Shown piece by piece: positions 50,446 through 58,012 of a DNA stretch of 64,000 bases. Each line of letters opens with the position of its first letter. Position 1 is the stretch's first letter. Position numbers and translations under genes: made by a program. The DNA comes from CAVQBJ01 sp963819075 (GTDB taxonomy: Bacteria; Actinomycetota; Thermoleophilia; Solirubrobacterales; Solirubrobacteraceae), in the NCBI GenBank assembly GCA_963819075.1, contig CAWFUP010000004.1, forward strand, positions 744,001-808,000, written 5' to 3'. The notes below the pieces were generated by a model. It did not search any database. It was given only the letters and a program-made list of their open reading frames with translations, and had not been told where the DNA came from.

Positions 50446-50494
50446 GGGGTGCACGTCCTTTCTCCAGTTATTTCGTAGTAAGGACGTGCACCCC
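50446..50494. repeat. Perfect 15-base inverted repeat (hairpin)
   Basis: GGGGTGCACGTCCTT (50446-50460) and AAGGACGTGCACCCC (50480-50494) are exact reverse complements around a 19-base AT-richer loop (TCTCCAGTTATTTCGTAGT). It lies between the starts of two divergent genes, so it is not in a terminator position for either. It may be an operator, a REP-like dispersed element or a small structured RNA. Confidence 0.8.
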
Positions 50495-50559
50495 TTGGCC
50501 GCGAGGGGGTCGACGGCCGACCCGCGCCCCGATGCGCACCGCGCCGCTGGCCGAGCCTC

Positions 50560-50565
50560 TAGCAT
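50560..50565 (+). promoter_or_regulatory. Candidate -10 box (leaderless) for LPXTG protein gene
   Basis: TAGCAT stands 8 bases before ATG 50574 with no SD, another clear match to the pattern seen across the window. Confidence 0.5.
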
Positions 50566-50573
50566 CCCTGCCC

Positions 50574-50978
50574 ATGCGCAGCGCACGCGCCACCCTGCTG
50601 GCCACCGCCGTCCTCGGCCTCGCCCCCGCGCTCGCCCACGCCCAGAGCGCCGGCGACAACCAGTACACCGACCCCTTCGGCAGCTCGACGACCCCGACCC
50701 AGCCCTCGACGACCCACCACACGTCGACGACGACGCATCACCAGAGCCTGACCCCCACCCCCCCGCCCTCGACCAACGTCGCCCCCGCGACGGCAACGAA
50801 CGCCCCGGCAACCCCCCAGCCGACGCCGACCACCCAAGCAGGCACGACGGCCTCGGACCCCGCGGCGACCACGCTCCCCCGGACGGGCACGAACACCCTC
50901 GAAGAACTCGCCCTCGGCGCAGCCCTCCTCCTCACCGGCGCGGCGATCACGGCCAGGCGCCGTACCCGAGCACGCTAG
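50574..50978 (+). CDS. LPXTG cell-wall anchored protein
   Basis: A 134-residue exported protein. It has a signal peptide (RATLLATAVLGLAPALAHAQ), a Thr/Pro/Ser-rich stalk with His clusters (TTHHTSTTTHHQ), and a C-terminal sorting signal: TLPRTGTNTLEEL, a hydrophobic helix (ALGAALLLTGAAI) and a basic tail (ARRRTRAR). The LPRTG box is the substrate of a class of sortases that cut between Thr and Gly and attach the protein to peptidoglycan. There is no globular domain, so it may act as a spacer or glycosylated coat. No sortase gene is in the window. ATG 50574 is preferred over a start 42 bases upstream because of the TAGCAT box and signal-peptide length. Confidence 0.8.
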   Translation: MRSARATLLATAVLGLAPALAHAQSAGDNQYTDPFGSSTTPTQPSTTHHTSTTTHHQSLTPTPPPSTNVAPATATNAPATPQPTPTTQAGTTASDPAATTLPRTGTNTLEELALGAALLLTGAAITARRRTRAR

Positions 50979-50984
50979 CCCGGA

Positions 50985-51019
50985 GCGTGGGGTGGCGGTG
51001 GCCACCGCCGCACCCACGC
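50985..51019. terminator. Palindromic hairpin between convergent genes
   Basis: A near-perfect inverted repeat centred on GGCGGTGGCCACCGCC, extended outward by GCGTGGGGT and CACCCACGC, 6 bases after the LPXTG gene stop. No T-run follows. It could end transcription from both directions between this gene and the penicillin-acylase-family gene. Confidence 0.5.
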
Positions 51020-51090
51020 CGCCTCGGCTCCTTTTCTCGGCCTAGGAGAGAGACGGGGCGCACTGGAGGTTGGAGCGAAGCCCGAAGCTC

Positions 51091-53688
51091 CTACCCATGC
51101 GCCCCAAACGAAATGGCCTGTTGGAACGTCGACCGATTCGTCCAAGCCATCGTGAACGGAATCAGCCCCGGCAGGAACTTGATCCGCTCGGCCGTCGCAC
51201 TGGAGTGCCAGTTCGCGGGGTTGGGGCCTTGCGAGGCGGCCAGCTTCGTTGCCGCCGCCGCAACCGCCGCCCACAGCGAGGCTCGGCACGCGGCGAGGTT
51301 GCCGCCGCCACAATATTGGCGGCTGTACGGCCCGCTGACCGGCTCACCGAGCTCGCTGCGCAGGTCCTTGTCGACGTAGCCGTACCACGCGCTCTCGAAC
51401 GAGCTTCCGCCGTTGCCGTGCACGTCGCCCGCGGCATCGACCACGTCTCCGGGCGCCTGGTCGTCGGGCGTGACCGCCTCGAGCTTGGCAAGGATGCTCG
51501 AGCCGAGGACGGGCGAGAGCACCGCGTCGGCCAGCGCGCGCCAGGCGGTGTCGAGCACCGCCGCGCCGGGGTCGGTGATCTGGCCGTTGCCCGTCGTGTC
51601 AAGGCGGCTCGCACCGTTGGCCACCCACGCGGTGACGAGGTTCGCCGCCTGCTGGGCGAGCGGTGAGGGCGCCGGGCTGCCGGCGAGGACCTTGGCGACC
51701 GTTGGCCACACCGCGACGGCGCGCAGGTCCTGCGTCGCGGCGCGGTTCATGATCGACACGACGCCGGCGAGCGTGTTGCCCGTGGCCTTGAAGCCGCTGA
51801 ACAGCTGCACGCGGTGGATCGGCCCGAGCGCGTAGTTGTTGTCGGCCGCTCCCCAGCCGGGCGCCGGCTTGTTGTTCCAGTTGACGATCAGCCCCGACAC
51901 CGGGTCGATCGCGTGCGGATGCTGGGCCGGCGTCAGGAACCCCCGCCAGTCGAACTGGCCGTTGCCGACCGTCGGCAGGTCCGGGTCGGTGCGCGGGGCC
52001 CGCACGGGCAGGCGTCCGGAGGAGTAGTAGGCGATGTGCTTGGCGTCCACGTAGAACCAGTTGAACGTCGTCTCGAACTCGCTCGCGGCCTTCAGGAACG
52101 TCTGCGGCGAGCGCACGTGGCCGTCGTTGAGGTCGGCTAGCGCGAGCGCGCTCATCGGCTCTCGGCCGCGCGTGGAGCGCAGGTTGCTGATCGCGTACGG
52201 GACGCCCTTGACGAGGGCGGTGCCGTTGACGGGGCCGTACACGGTCTGCAGGTAGGAGACGTTCTCGGCCGGTGAGCCGCTGCCAGCACCGAGCACACCA
52301 GCGTCGAAGCGGGTCATGGGCAGGCAACGGCCCTTGTACACGTAGGACGTCGACGCGCGCGTCGCCGGGCTGCCGTCGGCGTTGCACAGCTGGGAGAGGA
52401 ACTGGTCGGTGTTCTGGCTCGTCGCGCTGGTCAGGCTCCAGGCGAAGTCCTTGCCCCGGCCGATGAGCACGTAGGGCTCGGTCGGGGGCGCGACGCCCTC
52501 GGCGTCGATGCCGCCACCGTGCAGGTCGATCTGCATGACGATCTCGGGGTAGTAGTAGCCGAGCTGCGGGCCCATCACGGCGAGCGGGTGGCCGGTGGCC
52601 GAGCGCTTGGCCGACACGAGCAGCGCGTTGGAGGACACGTGCGGCGGCGCGACGGCGGCGGTGGTGGCCGCCGGGCTCGGGCCGCCGAGCTCGATCGAGT
52701 TGGGGTCGACGACGAGCGAGCCGGGGGTCGGGCCGCTCGGGATCTGGTCGTAGTTGAACGTCCGCGAGATCGTGGTCGGCGCCTCGGGATCGTTGCTCTC
52801 GCGCAGGTCGCGCCAGATGCTCGTGCCCTGCGTCGCCCCGTACTTCGCCTGCAGGGACGCGAGCAGCTCCGAGCTGGCGACCGAGTTGCCGCCGCCATTG
52901 CCGAAGATCGAGCCGATGAACGCGAACAGGCTGATGGCGTCGTCCATCGTGTACGGGGCGGGGCGCTGAGCGGCGGGCACGTTGCCCTGGATGAAGGCGT
53001 TCACGCCGGCCACCCAGTTGACGAAGTCGGTGTAGACCTGGCGGCCCTTCGGCCCAGAGTCGCGCAGGAGGCGGACCTGGGCGCTGACGAACGCCTCGGC
53101 CTGCGGGCTCGCGGTGAACGAGCGCAGCGACGTGACCAGCCCGAAGGCGTTGACGCCGGGGATGTCGAGCACGGCGGCCCGGGCCGGGCCGCGGCCCTCG
53201 TTCATGAGCAGGCTACGATCCTCGTACTCGGCGTAGCCGGCACCGAACATGACGTCGGCGCGCGTCTTGCCGTAGACGTGCGGGATGTCGTGGCTGTCGC
53301 GGAGGATCACGATGCCGGCGCGCGGACGCTCGACCCGGGTCGTGGCGCCCTGGACGCCGAGGCGCTCGGACACGTAGTAGCGCGGCAGGTCGGCCGCGGT
53401 CACGTGGCCGCGCAGCGGGGTCAGGGCGTCGTACAGCGTGCCCTGATCGGTCGAGTTGGCGGTGGTGGGCGCGCTGCCGTACTCGCCGGGGGCGAGGATG
53501 TCGAACGCGGAGGCCGCGTCGTCACGACCGTTGCTCACGAATGCGGGCAGCGATGCGCGGGCGGTCGATGCGGCGACGCGGGCGCCGGCCGAGCCGGCGA
53601 GCGACAGGGCGCCGGCGCCGCAGGCGGCAACGGCGATCAGGGCAGCAAGGCGCGGTCGCGCGTGGACGGACCGAAACGGACGGGGCAT
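51091..53688 (-). CDS. Penicillin acylase (S45) family amidohydrolase, secreted
   Basis: An 865-residue Ntn-hydrolase. A signal peptide (PRLAALIAVAACGAGALSLA) leads into the A-chain, with VILRDSHDIPHVYGKTRADV and GAGYAEYEDRSLLMNEGRGP typical of the family. Self-cleavage is expected before Ser353 in PHVSSNALLVSAKRSATGHP, which exposes the nucleophile of the B-chain. HPLAVMGPQLGYYYPEIVMQ and VNWNNKPAPGWGA (catalytic Asn) are conserved further on. Relatives hydrolyse penicillins, acyl-homoserine lactones or other N-acyl amides; the natural substrate here is unknown. ATG 53688 is used, with a TTG one codon upstream as the alternative. Confidence 0.88.
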   Translation of the reverse strand: MPRPFRSVHARPRLAALIAVAACGAGALSLAGSAGARVAASTARASLPAFVSNGRDDAASAFDILAPGEYGSAPTTANSTDQGTLYDALTPLRGHVTAADLPRYYVSERLGVQGATTRVERPRAGIVILRDSHDIPHVYGKTRADVMFGAGYAEYEDRSLLMNEGRGPARAAVLDIPGVNAFGLVTSLRSFTASPQAEAFVSAQVRLLRDSGPKGRQVYTDFVNWVAGVNAFIQGNVPAAQRPAPYTMDDAISLFAFIGSIFGNGGGNSVASSELLASLQAKYGATQGTSIWRDLRESNDPEAPTTISRTFNYDQIPSGPTPGSLVVDPNSIELGGPSPAATTAAVAPPHVSSNALLVSAKRSATGHPLAVMGPQLGYYYPEIVMQIDLHGGGIDAEGVAPPTEPYVLIGRGKDFAWSLTSATSQNTDQFLSQLCNADGSPATRASTSYVYKGRCLPMTRFDAGVLGAGSGSPAENVSYLQTVYGPVNGTALVKGVPYAISNLRSTRGREPMSALALADLNDGHVRSPQTFLKAASEFETTFNWFYVDAKHIAYYSSGRLPVRAPRTDPDLPTVGNGQFDWRGFLTPAQHPHAIDPVSGLIVNWNNKPAPGWGAADNNYALGPIHRVQLFSGFKATGNTLAGVVSIMNRAATQDLRAVAVWPTVAKVLAGSPAPSPLAQQAANLVTAWVANGASRLDTTGNGQITDPGAAVLDTAWRALADAVLSPVLGSSILAKLEAVTPDDQAPGDVVDAAGDVHGNGGSSFESAWYGYVDKDLRSELGEPVSGPYSRQYCGGGNLAACRASLWAAVAAAATKLAASQGPNPANWHSSATAERIKFLPGLIPFTMAWTNRSTFQQAISFGAHG

Positions 53689-53861
53689 CAACGGGGTCTC
53701 CCTCTCTCGCGGGCGCGCCCTCCAGCAGCGCCGGACGCCTTCGATGCTAGGCGGCGGGCCAAACGGCCCAGGCCCGACAGTCCGTCTGGAGATGTCCTCG
53801 CTCGGCAGGCACTTCGTATAGCGACGCGCGGCTCGTACTCATGCTGGCGCCGCCTGTCAGG

Positions 53862-54293
53862 ATGCCGGCCGTGAGTCGGCGCTTCGTTCACCGCCTGAGG
53901 GTTCGCTACCACGAGTGCGACCTGCAGGGGATCGTCTTCAACGCCAACTACCTCGCGTACTTCGACATCGCGATAACCGAGTTCATGCGCGAGACGCTCG
54001 GCTCCTACCGGCTCCTCCGCGAGCGCGGGCTCGACCTGCTCGTCGTGGAGGCTGGCGTGCGCTTCCAGGCGCCGGCGCGCTTCGACGACGAGCTCGACAT
54101 CGCCTTCGTGCCCGCGCCGCTCGGGCGCTCCTCGATGGTCTCGCACATCGCCCTGCAGCGCGCGGGCGACGCGATCGCCGAGGGCCGCATGGTGCACGTC
54201 TTCGTCGACGTCGACGCCCACACGAAGGTCGCCATCCCCGACTGGATCCGCGACGCCCTCGATCCATGGACGGCCCCGCCACCGGAGCCGTAG
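53862..54293 (+). CDS. Acyl-CoA thioesterase (4HBT hotdog fold)
   Basis: A protein of about 143 residues of the 4-hydroxybenzoyl-CoA thioesterase (YbgC/FadM-like) family. HRLRVRYHECDLQGIVFNAN followed by YLAYFDIAITEFMRETLGSY contains the catalytic Asp and the family signature. VRFQAPARFDDELDIAFVPA and EGRMVHVFVDVDAHTKVAIP complete the single hotdog. It hydrolyses aromatic or fatty acyl-CoA. ATG 53862 is chosen; ATG 53841 and GTG 53871 are also in frame. It stands alone between the S45 gene and a secreted-protein gene, so its metabolic link is unclear. Confidence 0.88.
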   Translation: MPAVSRRFVHRLRVRYHECDLQGIVFNANYLAYFDIAITEFMRETLGSYRLLRERGLDLLVVEAGVRFQAPARFDDELDIAFVPAPLGRSSMVSHIALQRAGDAIAEGRMVHVFVDVDAHTKVAIPDWIRDALDPWTAPPPEP

Positions 54294-54403
54294 CCGGCAG
54301 CGTCGGTCATCTGTCCACCGCCGCGGGGCGGCCGCGACTTCGAGCGCGCTCGGCGTGTTCGAGAGGTGGACGCACCCCGAGCGAACGACACAAGGAGACA
54401 GAG

Positions 54404-54943
54404 ATGACGACCGCCGTACGGAGGGCCGGGCTGACGTCGGCGCTCCTCCTCGCCGCCCTACCCGGCGTCGCGCTGGCCACACCCGGCAGCCGATCCTTCC
54501 AGCAGACCTACCCGGTGGCCTCGGCACTGTGCGCGAAGACCACCCTCCCGCCCAAGCTGCAGAGCCAGCAGGGCGCGGTGGCCAGCGACTGCACGGCGCT
54601 GCAGAGCGCCTACGACGCCGCCGTCACGGCCGGTCAGACGGCCGAGGCGAACTTCGCCGCCGCCGTGCAGGCGGCGCGGGGCGCGGCCCAGTCGGCTTGC
54701 AACCCGACACCGACGACCCCGGCCGGGCACGCCGCCTGCCGTCAGGCCCGAGCTAAGGCGCGCAGCGAGGTGCTCTCACAGCGCACCGGACTGAAGCTCG
54801 CCCTGCGCCAGTTCCACCTCTCGATCGAGCAGGCGCGTGTGACCTTCTGGACCGCGATCCACCAGCTGCGCGGCGGGTCGAGCATCCCCGGCGACTCCCC
54901 GACGCCGACCAACACCCCGATCCCGTCGGGCCCGAGCAGCTAG
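54404..54943 (+). CDS. Secreted helical protein of unknown function
   Basis: A 179-residue exported protein with a signal peptide ending LLLAALPGVALATPG. The mature part contains three Cys (ALCAKTTLP, SDCTALQSAY, SACNPTPTT, plus HAACRQA) and long Ala/Gln-rich helices that look like a coiled coil (AYDAAVTAGQTAEANFAAAV, GLKLALRQFHLSIEQARVTF). A Pro/Thr/Ser tail ends the chain. ATG 54404 has a strong SD, AAGGAG at 54392-54397, which is unusual in this window and suggests good expression. A clear hairpin terminator follows. The function is unknown. Confidence 0.65.
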   Translation: MTTAVRRAGLTSALLLAALPGVALATPGSRSFQQTYPVASALCAKTTLPPKLQSQQGAVASDCTALQSAYDAAVTAGQTAEANFAAAVQAARGAAQSACNPTPTTPAGHAACRQARAKARSEVLSQRTGLKLALRQFHLSIEQARVTFWTAIHQLRGGSSIPGDSPTPTNTPIPSGPSS

Positions 54944-54952
54944 CACGGCGTA

Positions 54953-54982
54953 CGCCGGTGGGCCATCCGGGGCCCACCGGCG
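54953..54982 (+). terminator. Hairpin terminator
   Basis: CGCCGGTGGGCC (54953-54964) and GGCCCACCGGCG (54971-54982) pair perfectly over 12 bases with a 6-base loop, 9 bases after the secreted-protein gene stop. It also lies downstream of the convergent gene ending at 55014, so it may act for both. Confidence 0.65.
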
Positions 54983-55013
54983 CGTGCGCCGCGAGTCGCC
55001 TGCCTGCTCGCGG

Positions 55014-55790
55014 TCAGTACGAATACGGATAGGTGTAGCTGCTCGTCGTACTCGTCGTCGTCGTAGTGCTCTGAGAGCCGACGGTCATGGTGCTCGTCGC
55101 GGTGCTCGTCGAGGACGAGCCCGCGGAGTTCACGCCGGGCGTGCTCGAGCTCATGCTCGTCACCGTCGAGGAGCTCGTCGGCCCCGGCGATCCGGGCGAG
55201 CCTCCCGGGGTCGTCGGGGAGCTCGGCGTCGAGCCCGCACCCGGGGTCGATGGCGCCGCGGCGCCCGACGTCGCCGTGGCCGTCACAGCCCGCCAGACCC
55301 CGCCGAAGCTCGCGATCCCCTGCCCGGAGGCGGTCCCGGCGCGCTTGTCGCCGCTGAAGCGGTAGAGCAGCAGGCCACGCAGCGTCACCTGCTCGACGCC
55401 GTTCGCGCGCCGGAACAGGCCGAGCTTGCCGTGCACGCCCGAGCCGGCGCGCAGCGCCGTTCGGGCCGAGGCGACCGTGAGCGGCGGCCAGAACTTCAGG
55501 CACAGGGCGCTCACGCATTCGAGGTGGTGCGTCGTGTCCCCGCTCAGCCAGTAGAGCGTCCGTCCGCGTCCGTCCACGACGATCGTCTCGCCAAGCGTCG
55601 CATTGTGCGCGGCGCTGACCGTCGCGGGAGCAAGCGCGTGGCGGGTCGTGCGCCCGCGCGCGAGCGCGAGCGTCGCCGGCACGGCAAGGCCAACGAGGGC
55701 GACCACGAGGATGCGCACGCCGTTTCGCGCCGAGCCCCTCCCGGCTGCGCGCGCACGGCGGCGAGGTTCGCTCGAGCGAGATGAGGACAT
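55014..55790 (-). CDS. Secreted protein with PF03640-type (Lipoprotein_15) repeats
   Basis: A 258-residue protein. A basic N-terminus and helix (RILVVALVGLAVPATLALAR) target it to the membrane. Residues 60-165 hold two copies of the secreted repeat of unknown function: GRTLYWLSGDTTHHLECV with CLKFWPPLTVAS, and KLGLFRRANGVEQVTLRGLL with YRFSGDKRAGTASGQGI. The rest is a Ser/Thr/Gly-rich tail ending in an aromatic YTYPYSY. This family is common in actinobacteria, and some members bind haem or metal. ATG 55790 is preceded by GGAG at about 5 bases. The function is unproven. Confidence 0.78.
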   Translation of the reverse strand: MSSSRSSEPRRRARAAGRGSARNGVRILVVALVGLAVPATLALARGRTTRHALAPATVSAAHNATLGETIVVDGRGRTLYWLSGDTTHHLECVSALCLKFWPPLTVASARTALRAGSGVHGKLGLFRRANGVEQVTLRGLLLYRFSGDKRAGTASGQGIASFGGVWRAVTATATSGAAAPSTPGAGSTPSSPTTPGGSPGSPGPTSSSTVTSMSSSTPGVNSAGSSSTSTATSTMTVGSQSTTTTTSTTSSYTYPYSY

Positions 55791-55929
55791 CGATTACTCC
55801 CTTGTTCGATCGATGGGCGTGCTCCTACAGACGCCGCGAGGGGCCCGACCGTTCCCGCCTGACGCGAGACCGCTCATCGAGCGCGAGAATGCGGCCCGGA
55901 CACCCATCGACAGGAGGGACGCCAGGCTC

Positions 55930-56787
55930 ATGGACTTTCAGGAGATCCGCTACGACGTGGCCGACCGGATCCTCACCCTGACGCTCGACCGCCCGGATCG
56001 GCTCAACGCGTGGACGCAGAACATGGGCCGCGAGCTCATCGCGGCGTTCGACGCCGCCGACGCCGACGACGACATCCGCGTGATCATCGTCACCGGGGCG
56101 GGGCGAGGCTTCTGCGCCGGGGCCGACCTCGAGCAGGGCGGCGATACGTTCGACTGGCGCGAGCGCGAGCACGACGAGGGCAGCGTGCCGCGCGACGGCG
56201 GCGGCCGCTTCGCGCTGCGCGTGTTCGCGAGCACCAAGCCGGTGATCGCCGCCATCAACGGGCCGGCCGTCGGCGTCGGCGTGACGATGACCCTGCCGAT
56301 GGATATCCGCCTGGCCGCCGAGAGCGCGCGCCTCGGGTTCGTGTTCGCTCGTCGCGGCATCGTCCCCGAGGCCTGCTCGAGCTGGTTCCTGCCCCGGATC
56401 GTCGGCATCAGCACGGCGATGGAGTGGGTGAGCACCGGCCGGGTCTTCTCGGCCGACGAGGCTCAGGCGCGCGGACTCGTCCGCAGCCTGCACCCCGGCG
56501 GCGAGCTCCTCGACGCGGCCCGCGAGCTGGCCAGCGAGATCGTCACCCACACGGCTCCGGTCTCGGTCGCGCTCGCCCGGCGCCTGATGTGGACGATGCT
56601 CGGCGCCGCGCATCCGATGGAGGCGCACCGCGCCGACTCACGTGGGATGTTCGCGCGCGGGCAGTCGGCCGACGTGCGCGAGGGGATCGCCTCGTTCCTG
56701 CAGAAGCGCCCGCCGGCGTTCACCGACCGGGTCAGTGACGGCCTCCCGGAGCTGTTCCCCGGATGCGAGGAGCCGGCCTTCCGGTGA
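55930..56787 (+). CDS. Enoyl-CoA hydratase/isomerase family protein
   Basis: A 285-residue crotonase-fold enzyme. The oxyanion-hole segments are GAGRGFCAGADLEQGG and NGPAVGVGVTMTLPMDIRLA; RLGFVFARRGIVPEACSSWF contains a Glu at the position of a catalytic acid of hydratases. The C-terminal helices (TAPVSVALARRLMWTML) are typical. It acts on acyl-CoA intermediates, for example in fatty-acid breakdown. ATG 55930 lies 11 bases after GGAGGGA. The methyltransferase gene that follows overlaps its stop by 4 bases (GTGA), so the two are co-translated, though a metabolic link is not evident. Confidence 0.9.
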   Translation: MDFQEIRYDVADRILTLTLDRPDRLNAWTQNMGRELIAAFDAADADDDIRVIIVTGAGRGFCAGADLEQGGDTFDWREREHDEGSVPRDGGGRFALRVFASTKPVIAAINGPAVGVGVTMTLPMDIRLAAESARLGFVFARRGIVPEACSSWFLPRIVGISTAMEWVSTGRVFSADEAQARGLVRSLHPGGELLDAARELASEIVTHTAPVSVALARRLMWTMLGAAHPMEAHRADSRGMFARGQSADVREGIASFLQKRPPAFTDRVSDGLPELFPGCEEPAFR

Positions 56788-57407
56788 CCTTCGAGCCGGC
56801 CGCCACCGACCTCGTCGAGGAGGTGATCGCGCTGCGCGACGGCGAGCTGACGATCCGCCGCCCGCGCGACAGCGAAGCGCTCATCGACGAGGACGCCTTC
56901 GCCGAAGACGAGTTCATGCCCTACTGGGCCGAGCTGTGGCCGAGCGGGCTCGCGCTCGCGCGGCGTCTGGCCGGTCGAGCGCTGCACGGCGCGCGCATCG
57001 TCGAGCTCGGGTGCGGTCTCGGGCTGCCGAGCCTGGTCGCCGCCCGCTCCGGGGGACGCGTGCTGGCCACCGACTGGTCACAGGCGGCGCTCGACCTGCT
57101 CGAGCGCAACGCCGCCGCCAACGGCGTTGCGCTGGCGACGCAGCGCGTCGACTGGAGCGCACCCGAGGAGCTCGTGCGACGCGCGCCCTTCGACCTCGTG
57201 CTCGCCGCGGACGTGCTGTACGAGCGGCGCAACGTGGCCCTCATGCTGTCGCTCCTGCCGGCACTGGCCGCGGAGGTGTGGCTCGCCGACCCCGGACGCT
57301 CCTTCACGGAGGCCTTCCTCGAGCAGGCGCCGCGCCGGTTCGCGGTGCACACCGCGCGCGAGGACGGCGTCTACGTCCACCGACTCACCGCGCTCAGCGC
57401 GACATGA
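56784..57407 (+). CDS. Class I SAM-dependent methyltransferase (METTL21/NNMT-like)
   Basis: A 207-residue methyltransferase. FMPYWAELWPSGLALARRLA precedes motif I RIVELGCGLGLPSLVAARSG, then VLATDWSQAALDLLERNAAA and DLVLAADVLYERRNVALMLS. The WAELWPSG-ELGCGLGLPSL order with the ADVLYE motif matches the METTL21-type protein-lysine or small-molecule methyltransferases (ribosomal-protein and ETFB-type). GTG 56784 is chosen because it overlaps the hydratase stop as GTGA; ATG 56763 is possible. The 3' end overlaps the convergent VOC gene by 14 bases. Confidence 0.83.
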   Translation: MTFEPAATDLVEEVIALRDGELTIRRPRDSEALIDEDAFAEDEFMPYWAELWPSGLALARRLAGRALHGARIVELGCGLGLPSLVAARSGGRVLATDWSQAALDLLERNAAANGVALATQRVDWSAPEELVRRAPFDLVLAADVLYERRNVALMLSLLPALAAEVWLADPGRSFTEAFLEQAPRRFAVHTAREDGVYVHRLTALSAT

Positions 57408-58011
57408 ACGCGAGCGGGACACCGAGCCCGCTGTCGCGGCGGGCGGTGGCGATCCGCCGCCCCGGCTGAACGGCGGCGCGGATCGCGCCGAGGCGCTCGC
57501 CCAGGCGCTCTGCGCAGGCGTCGAGTTCGGCGACGGTCACCGTCAGCCCCCATAGCGTCGAGGGTGCGGGCGTCTGCGCGGGCTCAGGACCGACCACCTC
57601 GATGATCGCCTCGCCATGCCGGAAAAAGGCCTGCCGCACGCCTTGGCCGGGCTCCCCCGCGACCCGCTCGCCGCGCAATCGCATCCCGCTGCGAGCGAGT
57701 GCGGCGCAGGTGGCCGCGACGTCGGCGCTGCGAACGACCACGTGGTCGACGCTCACGGCGGTGTTCGCATGCGCAGGCAGCGGGGCGGACTCGGTGGGCG
57801 CGGCAGGCAGCCACTCCGTCGGGATGCCGTCCACGTCGCCGTCGCCCGCGCCGGTCAGCGACCAACCGGTGATGCCGGCGCCCGCCGAGCCGAGGCGAAG
57901 CTCGACGGCGCCGATGCGGCAGACGCCGTCCTCGGCCACGGTGAATCCGATCGCGCGCCACGGCGGCACCGGGCCCGCGATCCGCAGGGCGGCCACGGTG
58001 GGCCCGGCCAC
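57394..58011 (-). CDS. VOC/glyoxalase-like protein
   Basis: A 205-residue protein of the vicinal-oxygen-chelate fold. NTAVSVDHVVVRSADVAATC followed by QAFFRHGEAIIEVVGPEPA is a recognisable VOC module (strand-helix-strands, with His and Glu as metal ligands). The first half (GPVPPWRAIGFTVAEDGVCR, RIGAVELRLGSAGAGITGWS) is a divergent module. Proteins of this kind isomerise or ring-cleave small molecules or bind them without catalysis. GTG 58011 begins 1 base after the GDPD gene stop, so the two form an operon. Confidence 0.7.
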   Translation of the reverse strand: MAGPTVAALRIAGPVPPWRAIGFTVAEDGVCRIGAVELRLGSAGAGITGWSLTGAGDGDVDGIPTEWLPAAPTESAPLPAHANTAVSVDHVVVRSADVAATCAALARSGMRLRGERVAGEPGQGVRQAFFRHGEAIIEVVGPEPAQTPAPSTLWGLTVTVAELDACAERLGERLGAIRAAVQPGRRIATARRDSGLGVPLAFMSR

Positions 58012-58012
58012 C

